From: JBBQZO01 sp038207625
Lineage (GTDB): Bacteria > Pseudomonadota > Gammaproteobacteria > Burkholderiales > Burkholderiaceae_D
Length of the DNA: 9,199 nucleotides
NCBI GenBank assembly: GCA_038207625.1
Contig: JBBQZO010000071.1
Coordinates: 1 to 9,199 of the forward strand
Reading direction: 5' to 3'
Shown here: in pieces, positions 1 to 6,957 of the stretch
How the letters are laid out: each line of letters begins with the position of its first letter
How positions within the stretch are numbered: position 1 is the stretch's first letter
The notes under the pieces: generated by a model
Told to the model about the DNA's origin: nothing
Databases searched by the model: none
The model's input: the letters and a program-made list of their open reading frames with translations, nothing else
Made by a program: the position numbers and the translations under genes

Positions 1-1565
1 CAACACTGAGCCATTTTTATGCGGGCGTGAAACCGGCGCCCATCATGGCCAACTTCTCCTCGCGCGGCCCCAATCTGGGCGACGCAAACGTGCTCAAGCC
101 GGACCTCACGGCGCCTGGCGTGGACGTGATCGCCGGCGTCACACCGGCGCTGTCGCAAGGCGACCATGACGCGGTGGCGGCCGGCACGCTGGTGCCGCCA
201 TACAGCTTCGAGTCCTACAACGGCACCTCGATGTCGAGCCCGCACGTGGCCGGCTTGGCCGCGCTGCTGCGCCAGGCCCATCCGGACTGGTCGCCGGCCG
301 CCATCAAGTCCGCGCTGATGAGCAGCGCCAGCCCGACGCTGGACGACGGCTTGCCGGGCGTGCAAAACGGCCGCCTGCCCTGGTCGCAAGGGGCCGGCCA
401 CGTGACGCCCAACGCGGCCACCGATCCCGGCCTGGTGTATGACGCCGGCATGCTCGACTGGACCCGCTACCAGTGCAAGGTCAACAAGGCCGCGGTGCCG
501 CATCAGGACGACTGCAGCAGTGCGGCCATCGGCACGCTCGACGAGACCTACAATCTGAACCTGCCCTCGATCACGGTGGGCGCCGTCGCCGGCGCGGTGA
601 CGGTGCTGCGCAAGGTCACCAACGTGGGCGCCGGCACGGCCACCTACAACGCCAGCATCGTCGCGCCGGGCGGCTTCAGCGCGCTGGCCAGTCCGGCCAG
701 CCTGACGCTGGCGCCCGGCGAAACCAAGTCGTTCACGCTCACACTTTACGCGGCCGGCGCGCTCGAAGGGGCGTGGGGCTACGGTTCGCTCAGCTGGAGC
801 GACGGCACCCACCTGGTCAGGATCCCGCTCACGGCGCGCCTTGGCAAGGCCATCACGGCGCCCGACGAACTGCTCGCCGCCAGCGTCGCGGGAAGCCGTC
901 TGATCACACTGAAAACCGGCGTGTCCGGCCGGATCGGCGCACGCAAAGGCGGCATGAGCGACGTCACGCTGTCCGATCAGGCCAGCCTGTCACCGGGCGC
1001 CTTGAGCACGGCCGCCTTCCTGGCCGCCTGCGCGGCCGGCAGCGACACCGCCACGGTCAAGGTCTACCACGTCAGCATCCCGGCCGACACCATCGTGGCG
1101 CGCTTCGCGCTGCGCCAGCAGGACGTCAGCGGCGCCACCGACGACAACGACCTGATGGTGATCACGCCCAGCGGCGGCGCGCTGCTGTCGGGCGGCGCCA
1201 CTTCGGACGAGGCGCTGCAACTGGCCGGCCCGCCCGCCGGCGCCTACACGGTGTGCGTCACCGCCTACGCCGGCGCGGCGCCGATGCTGCACCGGCTGTC
1301 GAGCTGGATCGTCACGCCAACCAGCGCCAATACCGGCAAATTGAGCGTGCTGCTGCCCGGCGCCGTCAGCGCCGCCAGCAGCGCGACGGCCGGCATCACG
1401 TGGAGCGCACTGGCCGAGGGCGGGCGCTACGTGGGTGGTGTGCAGTTCACCTTCGGCGCGAGCGTGCAGGCGAGCACGGTGCTGCGCATCGACACCAACG
1501 GCGACGCGCCGCAAGTGATCGTGGCGCGTGACCTGTCGCCGGCGCAGTTATCGAACGAGGACTGA
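1..1565 (+). CDS. Secreted S8 (subtilisin-family) serine protease, C-terminal part; 5' end outside window
   Basis: The reading frame is open from base 3 to the TGA at 1563-1565 and has no start of its own: the visible residues before the GTG at base 27 already read as protease, so the gene begins left of the window. The catalytic serine is in the GTSMSSPHVAG block (Ser codon 228-230), preceded by FSSRGPN and KPDLTAPG, the pattern of plant-type (cucumisin-like) subtilases. The catalytic Asp and His must lie upstream and are not seen. A Fn3-like beta domain follows (about 519-836, with VTNVG and LAPGETKSF). Next comes a region resembling a bacterial pre-peptidase C-terminal domain (about 1044-1307), then a further beta-rich tail. 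Such enzymes are normally exported and degrade protein outside the cell; PPC domains are often removed on maturation and can bind substrate, including collagen in some proteases. It ends convergent to the hydroxyproline operon and could supply peptides to it. The family is secure; substrate is unknown. Confidence 0.93.
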   Translation, partial: TLSHFYAGVKPAPIMANFSSRGPNLGDANVLKPDLTAPGVDVIAGVTPALSQGDHDAVAAGTLVPPYSFESYNGTSMSSPHVAGLAALLRQAHPDWSPAAIKSALMSSASPTLDDGLPGVQNGRLPWSQGAGHVTPNAATDPGLVYDAGMLDWTRYQCKVNKAAVPHQDDCSSAAIGTLDETYNLNLPSITVGAVAGAVTVLRKVTNVGAGTATYNASIVAPGGFSALASPASLTLAPGETKSFTLTLYAAGALEGAWGYGSLSWSDGTHLVRIPLTARLGKAITAPDELLAASVAGSRLITLKTGVSGRIGARKGGMSDVTLSDQASLSPGALSTAAFLAACAAGSDTATVKVYHVSIPADTIVARFALRQQDVSGATDDNDLMVITPSGGALLSGGATSDEALQLAGPPAGAYTVCVTAYAGAAPMLHRLSSWIVTPTSANTGKLSVLLPGAVSAASSATAGITWSALAEGGRYVGGVQFTFGASVQASTVLRIDTNGDAPQVIVARDLSPAQLSNED

Positions 1566-1566
1566 C

Positions 1567-1600
1567 GCGCGCCGCGCCAGCGCGCCGGCGCGCGGCGCGC
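1567..1600 (+). other. GC-only inverted repeat just after the protease stop codon
   Basis: Bases 1567-1577 pair perfectly with 1590-1600 (11 bp, all G-C), leaving a 12-base loop that is itself GC-rich. It begins two bases after the protease stop and has no T-run, so it is not a standard terminator alone. Together with the next hairpin it forms a tandem 3' structure that could block exonucleases or add to termination. GC-only palindromes arise fairly easily in DNA of this composition, so function is uncertain. Confidence 0.45.
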
Positions 1601-1612
1601 CAATACGCAACA

Positions 1613-1647
1613 GGGGCGCCGGCTCGATGCCGGCGCCCCATTTTTTT
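1613..1647 (+). terminator. Rho-independent terminator of the S8 protease gene
   Basis: A perfect 11-bp stem (1613-1623 with 1629-1639) with a five-base loop is followed, after one A, by seven Ts at 1641-1647. The T-run is only on the plus strand, so it serves the protease. For the convergent MFS gene, which stops at 1664, the same stem is not followed by a T-run, so that operon has no obvious intrinsic terminator here. Confidence 0.88.
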
Positions 1648-1663
1648 GAGTCGGCGCTGCCCG

Positions 1664-3397
1664 TCAGGCTTGCTGGGCCAGCGGGTAGTGCGCCTGCGCC
1701 TGCAGACGCAGATTGAACAGGTACATCGCCAGCGCCGTCAACACGCCTATGCCGCCAAACAGCGCCCACATCATCATCGGCTGCTGCATGTCCTTGGCGA
1801 TCACCTGATACGCCCAGCCCGACAACAGGCCGGCAAACAGATAGCCCAGCGCCATCGACACGAAGTAGTAGCCCATGAACATGGCCGTCTTGCGCTTGGG
1901 CGCGATCGCCGCCACGTACTCCTGGCTCTTGGGCGAGGCGATCATCTCGCCGATCGCGAACACCACCACCGCAGCGGCCATCGCGAAGCCGCCCACCACC
2001 ATCGCGTGTCCCAGGCCGGCCATCGCCAGCCCAAGGCTGAGCACCAGCGTGCCGCCCACCAGCACCGGCAAGGCTTTCCAGCGCTGCAGAAAGGCGCTGA
2101 TCGCCACCTGCAACAGCACGATGGCGGCGAAGTCCAGGTCGACGATGTATTCGGGATTGACCTGGCGGTAGCTGGCGCTCCAGCCCTGGGCCAGCTGGGC
2201 GGCGCTGGTCTGGCCGTGGTTCAGCGCCGTCAAGCCTGCGCTGAGGACGTCGGCCGGCACCATCACCTTGTAGTTGACCAGTTCCAGGCGCAGCAGTTCG
2301 AGCCCGTGCGCATCGACGCCGGCGGCGACATGGCTGGCCAGCGCAGGCAAGGCGCCGCTCAACTGCTCCAGATTGACGGCGGCAGCATAGTTCAGCACCG
2401 TCGGACCGCACTTGGCCAGCAGCGCCACCAGGTCGGACGTGTCGACGAAGTCGCGGATAAACAAAGGCAGCGTGACGAACACCTGGGTGTACACGGTCCA
2501 GAAGCAGGCCATGATCAGCAGGTAGACGACAAACTTGGCGTCGCCCACGCGCACCGGCTGGCGATACCACGCGACGTCGGCGGCGGCGGCGGCGCCTTTC
2601 AGCGCGCGGCTCCACAACACGTTGAGCAGGCCCCACACGGCCATCGCGCCCAGGTAGTTGGTATAGCTGATGGCGCCCTTGGCGGCGATCATCAAGCCGA
2701 CGATGCCCGGCACCACCAGCAGCGCCAGCCGCCCGTTGCCCAGCACCTCCTGGGTTTCCAGCAGCACCTGGCGCAGCGTGCGGCTGTCGGTTTCGCCGTC
2801 GTGGTGGGCCGGTTCCTTGTACAGCAACAGCGCCGGAATGAAGTTAATCAGTATCCATAACGAGGACATCGCAAACACCATGTCCCAGCTGATCGCGCGC
2901 ACATAGCCGGCGATCAACGGTCCCAGAAAACCGCCCACGTTGACCATCGTGTAGAACACCCCGAAGCCGATGCCGCGGTTGCTGTCGTCAGTGGTGCGCC
3001 CGATGGTGCCCACCACCACCGGCTTGAAACACCCGGCGCCCAGCGCCACGGCCACGAAGGCGGCGCAAAAGCCCCAGAACGAATGCGCCTGGCCCAGCAT
3101 GTAATAGGCCGGCGCCATGATCGCGAACGACAGCAGGAACATGCGCCGGTAACCGTAGCGGTCGGCCAGCGCGCCCGTCAGCACCGGAAACAGGTACAGC
3201 AGAAACGGCACTATCCCTTGCAGGAAGCCGCGCTCCTGGTCGGAAAAACCCAGGCCGCCCTGGGCGACCGGGCTGGTCATGTACAGCGACGACAGCGTGA
3301 AGAAACCGTACCACGCGAGACGCTCGAAGATCTCCATCGTGTTGGCGACATAAAACGTGCGGTGAAACGGCGATGGCTTGGTGATTACTTTTTGCAT
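1664..3397 (-). CDS. MFS transporter, POT/PTR-like (probable peptide or amino-acid importer)
   Basis: A 577-residue inner-membrane protein with many hydrophobic helices. Near the N-terminus it has E22-I-F-E25-R26 followed by WYG, matching the ExxER motif used for proton coupling in proton-dependent oligopeptide transporters (POT). An MFS loop-2 type motif (LADRYGYRR, 77-85) and a PTR-like FYTMVNVGG stretch (148-156) support this. Between helices, roughly residues 320-420, lies a polar, weakly hydrophobic insertion of about 100 residues that a minimal 12-helix MFS protein would not have. ATG is at 3397-3395, with AGGA on the minus strand (3407-3404) six bases upstream. It is the last gene of the operon, 40 bases after the reductase. 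Sitting beside a Xaa-Pro-type peptidase and hydroxyproline enzymes, it most likely imports proline- or hydroxyproline-containing peptides, or the free imino acid. Substrate is inferred from context only. Confidence 0.88.
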   Translation of the reverse strand: MQKVITKPSPFHRTFYVANTMEIFERLAWYGFFTLSSLYMTSPVAQGGLGFSDQERGFLQGIVPFLLYLFPVLTGALADRYGYRRMFLLSFAIMAPAYYMLGQAHSFWGFCAAFVAVALGAGCFKPVVVGTIGRTTDDSNRGIGFGVFYTMVNVGGFLGPLIAGYVRAISWDMVFAMSSLWILINFIPALLLYKEPAHHDGETDSRTLRQVLLETQEVLGNGRLALLVVPGIVGLMIAAKGAISYTNYLGAMAVWGLLNVLWSRALKGAAAAADVAWYRQPVRVGDAKFVVYLLIMACFWTVYTQVFVTLPLFIRDFVDTSDLVALLAKCGPTVLNYAAAVNLEQLSGALPALASHVAAGVDAHGLELLRLELVNYKVMVPADVLSAGLTALNHGQTSAAQLAQGWSASYRQVNPEYIVDLDFAAIVLLQVAISAFLQRWKALPVLVGGTLVLSLGLAMAGLGHAMVVGGFAMAAAVVVFAIGEMIASPKSQEYVAAIAPKRKTAMFMGYYFVSMALGYLFAGLLSGWAYQVIAKDMQQPMMMWALFGGIGVLTALAMYLFNLRLQAQAHYPLAQQA

Positions 3398-3437
3398 GCG
3401 AGGTCCTGTCGATTATCTACAAGGCTGTTTCAATCTA

Positions 3438-4382
3438 CTACTGCGACAACTGCTTCAATACAAGGTGGGCCGCGATCAGGTCGCTGAGGGCGGTGCCGAC
3501 CGATTTGAACAGCGTGATCTGTTCGGCGCTCTGGCGTGCCGGCACCGTGCCGCGGCACAGCTCGGCCAGTTCGCCGCGCACCGCGTCGGCGCCGAACACG
3601 CCCTCGCGGATCGGAATGAGCAGTTCGCCCGCCTCGTTCAACACGTTCTGCCGGCTGTCGACGTACACCGCCGAGCGCTGCACCAACGCGCTGTCGCATT
3701 CGCGCCGGTCGGGGCTGTGATTGCCCAGCAAATCGACGTGGCAACCGGGCGTTAACCACGCCCCTTGCAGCAGCGGCGTGGCCGACCCGGTGGCACTGAC
3801 GATGATGTCGGCGCGCGCGGCGCAGGCGGCCAAATCGCCGACCGCCTCGAAGCGCACCTGCGGGTGCTGGTTCTCCAGGCGCGCCTGCAAGGCAGCCACC
3901 GCGTCGGGCCGGCGGCCCCACAAAAACACCTGCTGCAGGCGGTGCTCGGCCAGGTGGGCGGCCACCAGCGGCGCGGCCAGCTGGCCCGTGCCCAGCAGCA
4001 GCAGGCTGGCCGAGTCGGCCCGCGCCAGATAGCGCGCCGCCAGCGCGGAGACGGCGGCGGTGCGCCAGTACGTCACGCTGGTGCCGTCGATCAGCGCCAG
4101 CGGCACCCCGTGCGCGCGGCTAAACAACAGGATCTGCGAATGCAGCGTCGGGTAACCGGCACTGCCATTGTCGGGAAAATAGGTGAACGCCTTCAGGCCG
4201 ATCACGTCCTCGTTCCAGGCCGGCAGCACGGCGAAGCCGTCATGGCTGGCGCTGTCGGGCGCGAGCGCAAACACCTGGCGCTGCGGCATGCCGAAGTCCT
4301 GCCGGAAGCCCTGCTCGAGCGCCGCGATCAAGGCGGGAAACGCCAGCGCGCGTTCGACCTGCCCGGCATCGATGATCCTCAC
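3438..4382 (-). CDS. Ornithine cyclodeaminase/mu-crystallin family protein; probable delta1-pyrroline-2-carboxylate reductase
   Basis: A 314-residue protein with the layout of the ornithine cyclodeaminase/mu-crystallin family: Lys64 in a GLKAF block, Arg107 in YWRTAA, and a Rossmann nucleotide site GTGQLA (131-136). Cyclodeaminases use an aspartate in a GADxP/GGDxP segment; here it reads LLGNHSPDRRE (219-228), so that Asp is absent. This favours one of the imine-reductase members, which reduce delta1-pyrroline-2-carboxylate to L-proline with NAD(P)H (type enzyme: LhpI of Azospirillum). That product is what the dehydratase gene of this operon would make. Translation starts at GTG 4382-4380, overlapping the stop of the upstream peptidase gene (GTGA); no Shine-Dalgarno is seen, so translation is probably coupled. 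An automatic label of ornithine cyclodeaminase is likely to be misleading. The protein is cytoplasmic. Confidence 0.87.
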   Translation of the reverse strand: MRIIDAGQVERALAFPALIAALEQGFRQDFGMPQRQVFALAPDSASHDGFAVLPAWNEDVIGLKAFTYFPDNGSAGYPTLHSQILLFSRAHGVPLALIDGTSVTYWRTAAVSALAARYLARADSASLLLLGTGQLAAPLVAAHLAEHRLQQVFLWGRRPDAVAALQARLENQHPQVRFEAVGDLAACAARADIIVSATGSATPLLQGAWLTPGCHVDLLGNHSPDRRECDSALVQRSAVYVDSRQNVLNEAGELLIPIREGVFGADAVRGELAELCRGTVPARQSAEQITLFKSVGTALSDLIAAHLVLKQLSQ

Positions 4383-5497
4383 AGCGGCAACTCGAACAGT
4401 TTTGGCGCGTGCGTCAGCAGCTCGTAGCCATCATCGGTAATCAGCACATCGTCCTCCAGGCGCACCCCGCCGTAGTTTGCCATATACAGCCCCGGCTCGA
4501 TCGTCACCACATATCCGGCCTGCAGCGTTTCGGTGCAGTGCGGCCCGATGTAGGGTTGCTCGTGCAGCTTGATGCCGACCCCGTGCCCCAGACCCGGTCC
4601 GGCGTACTGACCGAACGGCGAGGCCTGCAACACGGCGCTGGCGGCCGCGTCGGCACGCTGCGCCGGCAAGCCGGCGCGCAGCGTCGCCAGCGCCGCCGCT
4701 TGCGCGCCGAAAACCGTATCATACATGCCCTGTTGGCGCGCATCGGCGCGCCCGGCCACGTAGCTGCGCGTCATGTCCGAGCGGTAGCCGTTGACGACGG
4801 CGCCGAAGTCGATCAGCACCAGGTCGCCCGCCTGCAGCGTGCGGCGCGACGGGATGCAATGGGGCAGCGCGGAGCGCGCGCCAAAACCCAGAATGGTGGC
4901 GAACGACAGCCCTTCGGCGCCCAGCGCCTGCATCTGGTAGTCCAGTTCGAGCGCCATGTCGCGCTCGCTCACGCCCAGCGTCAGTTGCGGCAGCAGGCGC
5001 GCCAGCGCGGCGTCGGCGATGGCGGCGGCGCGCCGGATCTGCGCCACTTCCCAGGCGTCTTTCTGTTTGCGCTGCTGTTCGATCAGCGCACCGCTGGCGG
5101 CGAAGCCGACGCAAGGATTGGCCTTGGCCACGCCCTGCCACAGCGCCACCGAAATGTGCTCGGACTCGAACAATACCTTGCGCGCGCCGTCGGACTCGAG
5201 CAGCACGGCGATCGCCTCGCCCAGACTCTGGCGGTCGCGGTCGCGGCACACCACGTCGCACTGCACGCACTCCTCCTGGGCCTGCTCGACGAAGCGGTAA
5301 TCGGTGATCAGGTACATGCTGTTGGCAGTCAGTACGCCGTAGGCCGCCTCGCCCGCGTAGTTGACCAGATAGCGCAGATTGTCGAGCGAAAAAATCACCA
5401 GCGCATCCTGCCCTTTGGAGGCCAGGCTGTGGCGCAGTGCCGCCAGGCGCGATGCAAATTGAGGTACGGCCAAACAGATGTCGGATTGCGCTGTCAT
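4379..5497 (-). CDS. M24-family metallopeptidase (aminopeptidase P / Xaa-Pro dipeptidase type)
   Basis: A 372-residue cytoplasmic peptidase with an N-terminal creatinase-like domain (about 1-140) and a C-terminal pita-bread catalytic domain. All five metal ligands of M24 enzymes are present: Asp230 (LIDFGA), Asp241 (SDMTR), His305 (GHGVG), Glu334 (TIEPGLY) and Glu348 (RLEDD); His213 matches the usual substrate-site histidine. These enzymes use a dinuclear metal centre to cleave the bond before proline, or Xaa-Pro dipeptides. Exact specificity cannot be read from the sequence. ATG at 5497-5495 overlaps the stop of the dehydratase gene (ATGA), and its own stop overlaps the start of the reductase gene (GTGA), so it is the middle gene of a coupled trio. 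In this setting it probably releases (hydroxy)proline from imported peptides. Confidence 0.93.
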   Translation of the reverse strand: MTAQSDICLAVPQFASRLAALRHSLASKGQDALVIFSLDNLRYLVNYAGEAAYGVLTANSMYLITDYRFVEQAQEECVQCDVVCRDRDRQSLGEAIAVLLESDGARKVLFESEHISVALWQGVAKANPCVGFAASGALIEQQRKQKDAWEVAQIRRAAAIADAALARLLPQLTLGVSERDMALELDYQMQALGAEGLSFATILGFGARSALPHCIPSRRTLQAGDLVLIDFGAVVNGYRSDMTRSYVAGRADARQQGMYDTVFGAQAAALATLRAGLPAQRADAAASAVLQASPFGQYAGPGLGHGVGIKLHEQPYIGPHCTETLQAGYVVTIEPGLYMANYGGVRLEDDVLITDDGYELLTHAPKLFELPL

Positions 5498-6534
5498 CGG
5501 AAGATAAATCCATATTGAAGGGGATCGGAGGGGTCGAGAAAGAAACTGCCTTTGCCGACAATGTGGGCCGTGCCTTCGACGCGCGGAATCACGGCCGCGT
5601 AGGGTCCGTACTGCACGGCCTCGGTGACCGATACGTGAAACACGCTGCCGAGCACACTTTCGATGGCGATCGACTGGCCAGGCGCGAGCAAGCCGCGCGC
5701 GTGCAGGATCGCGGCCTGGCCGGAGACGCCGCTGCCGGTCGGGCTACGATCGAGTTCGCCGTCGGCGAAGATGCACACGTTGCGGCTGTGGATGCCCGGC
5801 ACCGCGCTGGGCGCGGAAAAAATGGTGCCATACAAGAAGCCAAGGTCCGCTTCAAGCGGGTGCGCGATGCTGCGCGCGCCCTGCACTGCCTGCTTGATGC
5901 GGCGCCCCAGGTCGACGATCTGGAAATGGTTGCTCGCCGCCAGCGACAGGTCGATCGATGGCGCGTCGACGTAGGCGTAGAACGCGCCGCCGTAGGCCAG
6001 CGTGTAGCGCAGCGTGCCAAGGCCAGGCACCTCGACACGGGCGTCCTGCTCGACGACGAACGAGGGCACGTTATCGAAATAAATGCGCCCGATCTGTCCC
6101 TGTTCGATCTGCGCGTAGGCGCTGATCTGGCCGCACGGCGCGTCGATGCGCAGCGTCGTCAGCGGCTCCACGCGCGCCACCACGCCAGCCTCGATGGCGG
6201 CGCGGGTCAGCGCGATCATCGCGTGGCCGCACATGGTGCTGTAGCCCTCGTTGTGCAGGAACAGCACGCCGAAGTCGCTGTCGGGCCGCTCGGCCGGAAC
6301 GATCACGCAGCCATACATGTCGGCGTGGCCGCGCGGCTCGAACATCAGCGCCGTGCGCAGCCGGTCGTGATTGTCGATGCAATCGCGGCGTCGCTCCAGC
6401 ACCGTGTTCCCTGCCAGCTCAGGGAAGCCGGACGTGATGATGCGCAGCGGCTCGCCGCCGGTATGGCACTCGAGCGTGGTGATCACCGGCCAGACCGCCG
6501 GCGCCTGCCAGTTGGCAAATCCATTTGCAAGCAT
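5494..6534 (-). CDS. Proline racemase family protein; probable trans-3-hydroxy-L-proline dehydratase
   Basis: A 346-residue protein with proline racemase family hallmarks: an ECHTGGEPLRI block (22-32), the first catalytic residue Cys102 in MCGH, and the second-site loop DRSPTGSGV (262-270). Racemases and 4-hydroxyproline epimerases carry a second cysteine in that loop; here it is Thr266. A Cys/Thr pair is the signature of trans-3-hydroxy-L-proline dehydratases (EC 4.2.1.77; human L3HYPDH, Azospirillum LhpH), which remove water to give delta1-pyrroline-2-carboxylate. The reductase for that product is two genes downstream. ATG is at 6534-6532, with GGAGA on the minus strand (6543-6539) four bases before it, the only good ribosome site in the first three genes. 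It is first in the operon. Activity on cis- or 4-hydroxyproline is less likely but not excluded. Cytoplasmic. Confidence 0.92.
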   Translation of the reverse strand: MLANGFANWQAPAVWPVITTLECHTGGEPLRIITSGFPELAGNTVLERRRDCIDNHDRLRTALMFEPRGHADMYGCVIVPAERPDSDFGVLFLHNEGYSTMCGHAMIALTRAAIEAGVVARVEPLTTLRIDAPCGQISAYAQIEQGQIGRIYFDNVPSFVVEQDARVEVPGLGTLRYTLAYGGAFYAYVDAPSIDLSLAASNHFQIVDLGRRIKQAVQGARSIAHPLEADLGFLYGTIFSAPSAVPGIHSRNVCIFADGELDRSPTGSGVSGQAAILHARGLLAPGQSIAIESVLGSVFHVSVTEAVQYGPYAAVIPRVEGTAHIVGKGSFFLDPSDPLQYGFIFR

Positions 6535-6664
6535 TGCGTCTCCATTGCACGCGCTGCCCCTGCGCGGCGTGAGCGTGGCAGAGGTCAGGCATCGTCGTTT
6601 TTTTCAGAACCACAGCGTAGCGCCACAGCGGCGCGCAGTCTTGGCTGCATGCGCTGATACGCGC

Positions 6665-6679
6665 GACGAAATCGGCACA
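6665..6679 (+). repeat. 15-bp direct repeat, copy 1 (candidate operator)
   Basis: GACGAAATCGGCACA matches copy 2 at 6801-6815 in 14 of 15 bases, and the flanking bases do not match. It lies about 130 bases upstream of the dehydratase ATG, on that operon's promoter side. It is not a palindrome. A binding role is inferred from position and repetition only. Confidence 0.5.
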
Positions 6680-6800
6680 GGGCGGTGCTGCGCGCCAAGC
6701 CGTCAACCGGCCGGCGCGCCCGGCACCATTGCCGCTTGATGGGCAGGCAGAAAGAACAGCGCGTTGCGCGACCCACCAGTCCAATCTGCGCAGCGTCAAT

Positions 6801-6815
6801 GACTAAATCGGCACA
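6801..6815 (+). repeat. 15-bp direct repeat, copy 2 (candidate operator)
   Basis: GACTAAATCGGCACA differs from copy 1 by one base and starts 136 bases after it in the same orientation. It ends 39 bases before the possible -10 element at 6855, a usual place for an activator site. No third copy was noticed elsewhere in the window. Confidence 0.5.
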
Positions 6816-6854
6816 AGCGCATGGGCAAACGGCGCACTGCGTCGGGCTCTGGCA

Positions 6855-6860
6855 TACAAT
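6855..6860 (+). promoter_or_regulatory. Possible -10 element for the collagenase gene
   Basis: TACAAT lies about 100 bases upstream of the collagenase start and is one base from the sigma70 consensus. No reasonable -35 hexamer is seen 16-18 bases upstream, so the promoter, if real, may need an activator. Weak evidence. Confidence 0.25.
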
Positions 6861-6944
6861 CCGAAAAAAAGACAGCGCCAGCGCCGCGTGCGACAGCCCA
6901 TGCCAGGCACCGGCGCGCACGCCGCGCCGCCCATCCATCCCGTC

Positions 6945-6950
6945 AAGGAG
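6945..6950 (+). promoter_or_regulatory. Shine-Dalgarno that fixes the collagenase start at TTG
   Basis: AAGGAG sits seven bases before the TTG at 6958-6960, ideal spacing. The in-frame ATG at 6979 has no such site, and upstream in-frame starts would add sequence without a signal peptide. Confidence 0.75.
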
Positions 6951-6957
6951 ACTCGTT

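Larger units (their letters stand above)
6535..6957. promoter_or_regulatory. Divergent intergenic region between the hydroxyproline operon and the collagenase
   Basis: This 423-base stretch holds no convincing gene. Open frames cross it on both strands (the collagenase frame is open back to 6685, and a minus frame runs 7247-6585), but neither has recognisable content. It should carry the promoters for both divergent units. A possible plus-strand -10 element and a 15-bp direct repeat are listed separately. No clear sigma70 -35/-10 pair was found for the minus-strand operon, and no regulator gene is present. Confidence 0.6.

Noticed and set aside
1646..2860. Long plus-strand open frame (404 codons) opposite the MFS gene, and similar long frames opposite the other operon genes.
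   Set aside because: They are antisense shadows typical of GC-rich DNA: Arg/His/Gln-rich, with no recognisable domains, and lying opposite genes with clear family motifs.
3438..4382. True ornithine cyclodeaminase.
   Set aside because: The catalytic Asp segment is replaced by GNH, and the operon supplies a pyrroline-2-carboxylate substrate rather than ornithine.
6591..6610. T-run at 6598-6604 as a terminator.
   Set aside because: No stable stem directly precedes it on the plus strand, and on the minus strand it is an A-run within the presumed leader of the operon.
6685..6957. N-terminal extension of the collagenase frame back to an upstream start.
   Set aside because: The extra 91 residues are Arg/Ser-rich without a signal peptide and would bury the real signal sequence; a strong Shine-Dalgarno marks the TTG at 6958.
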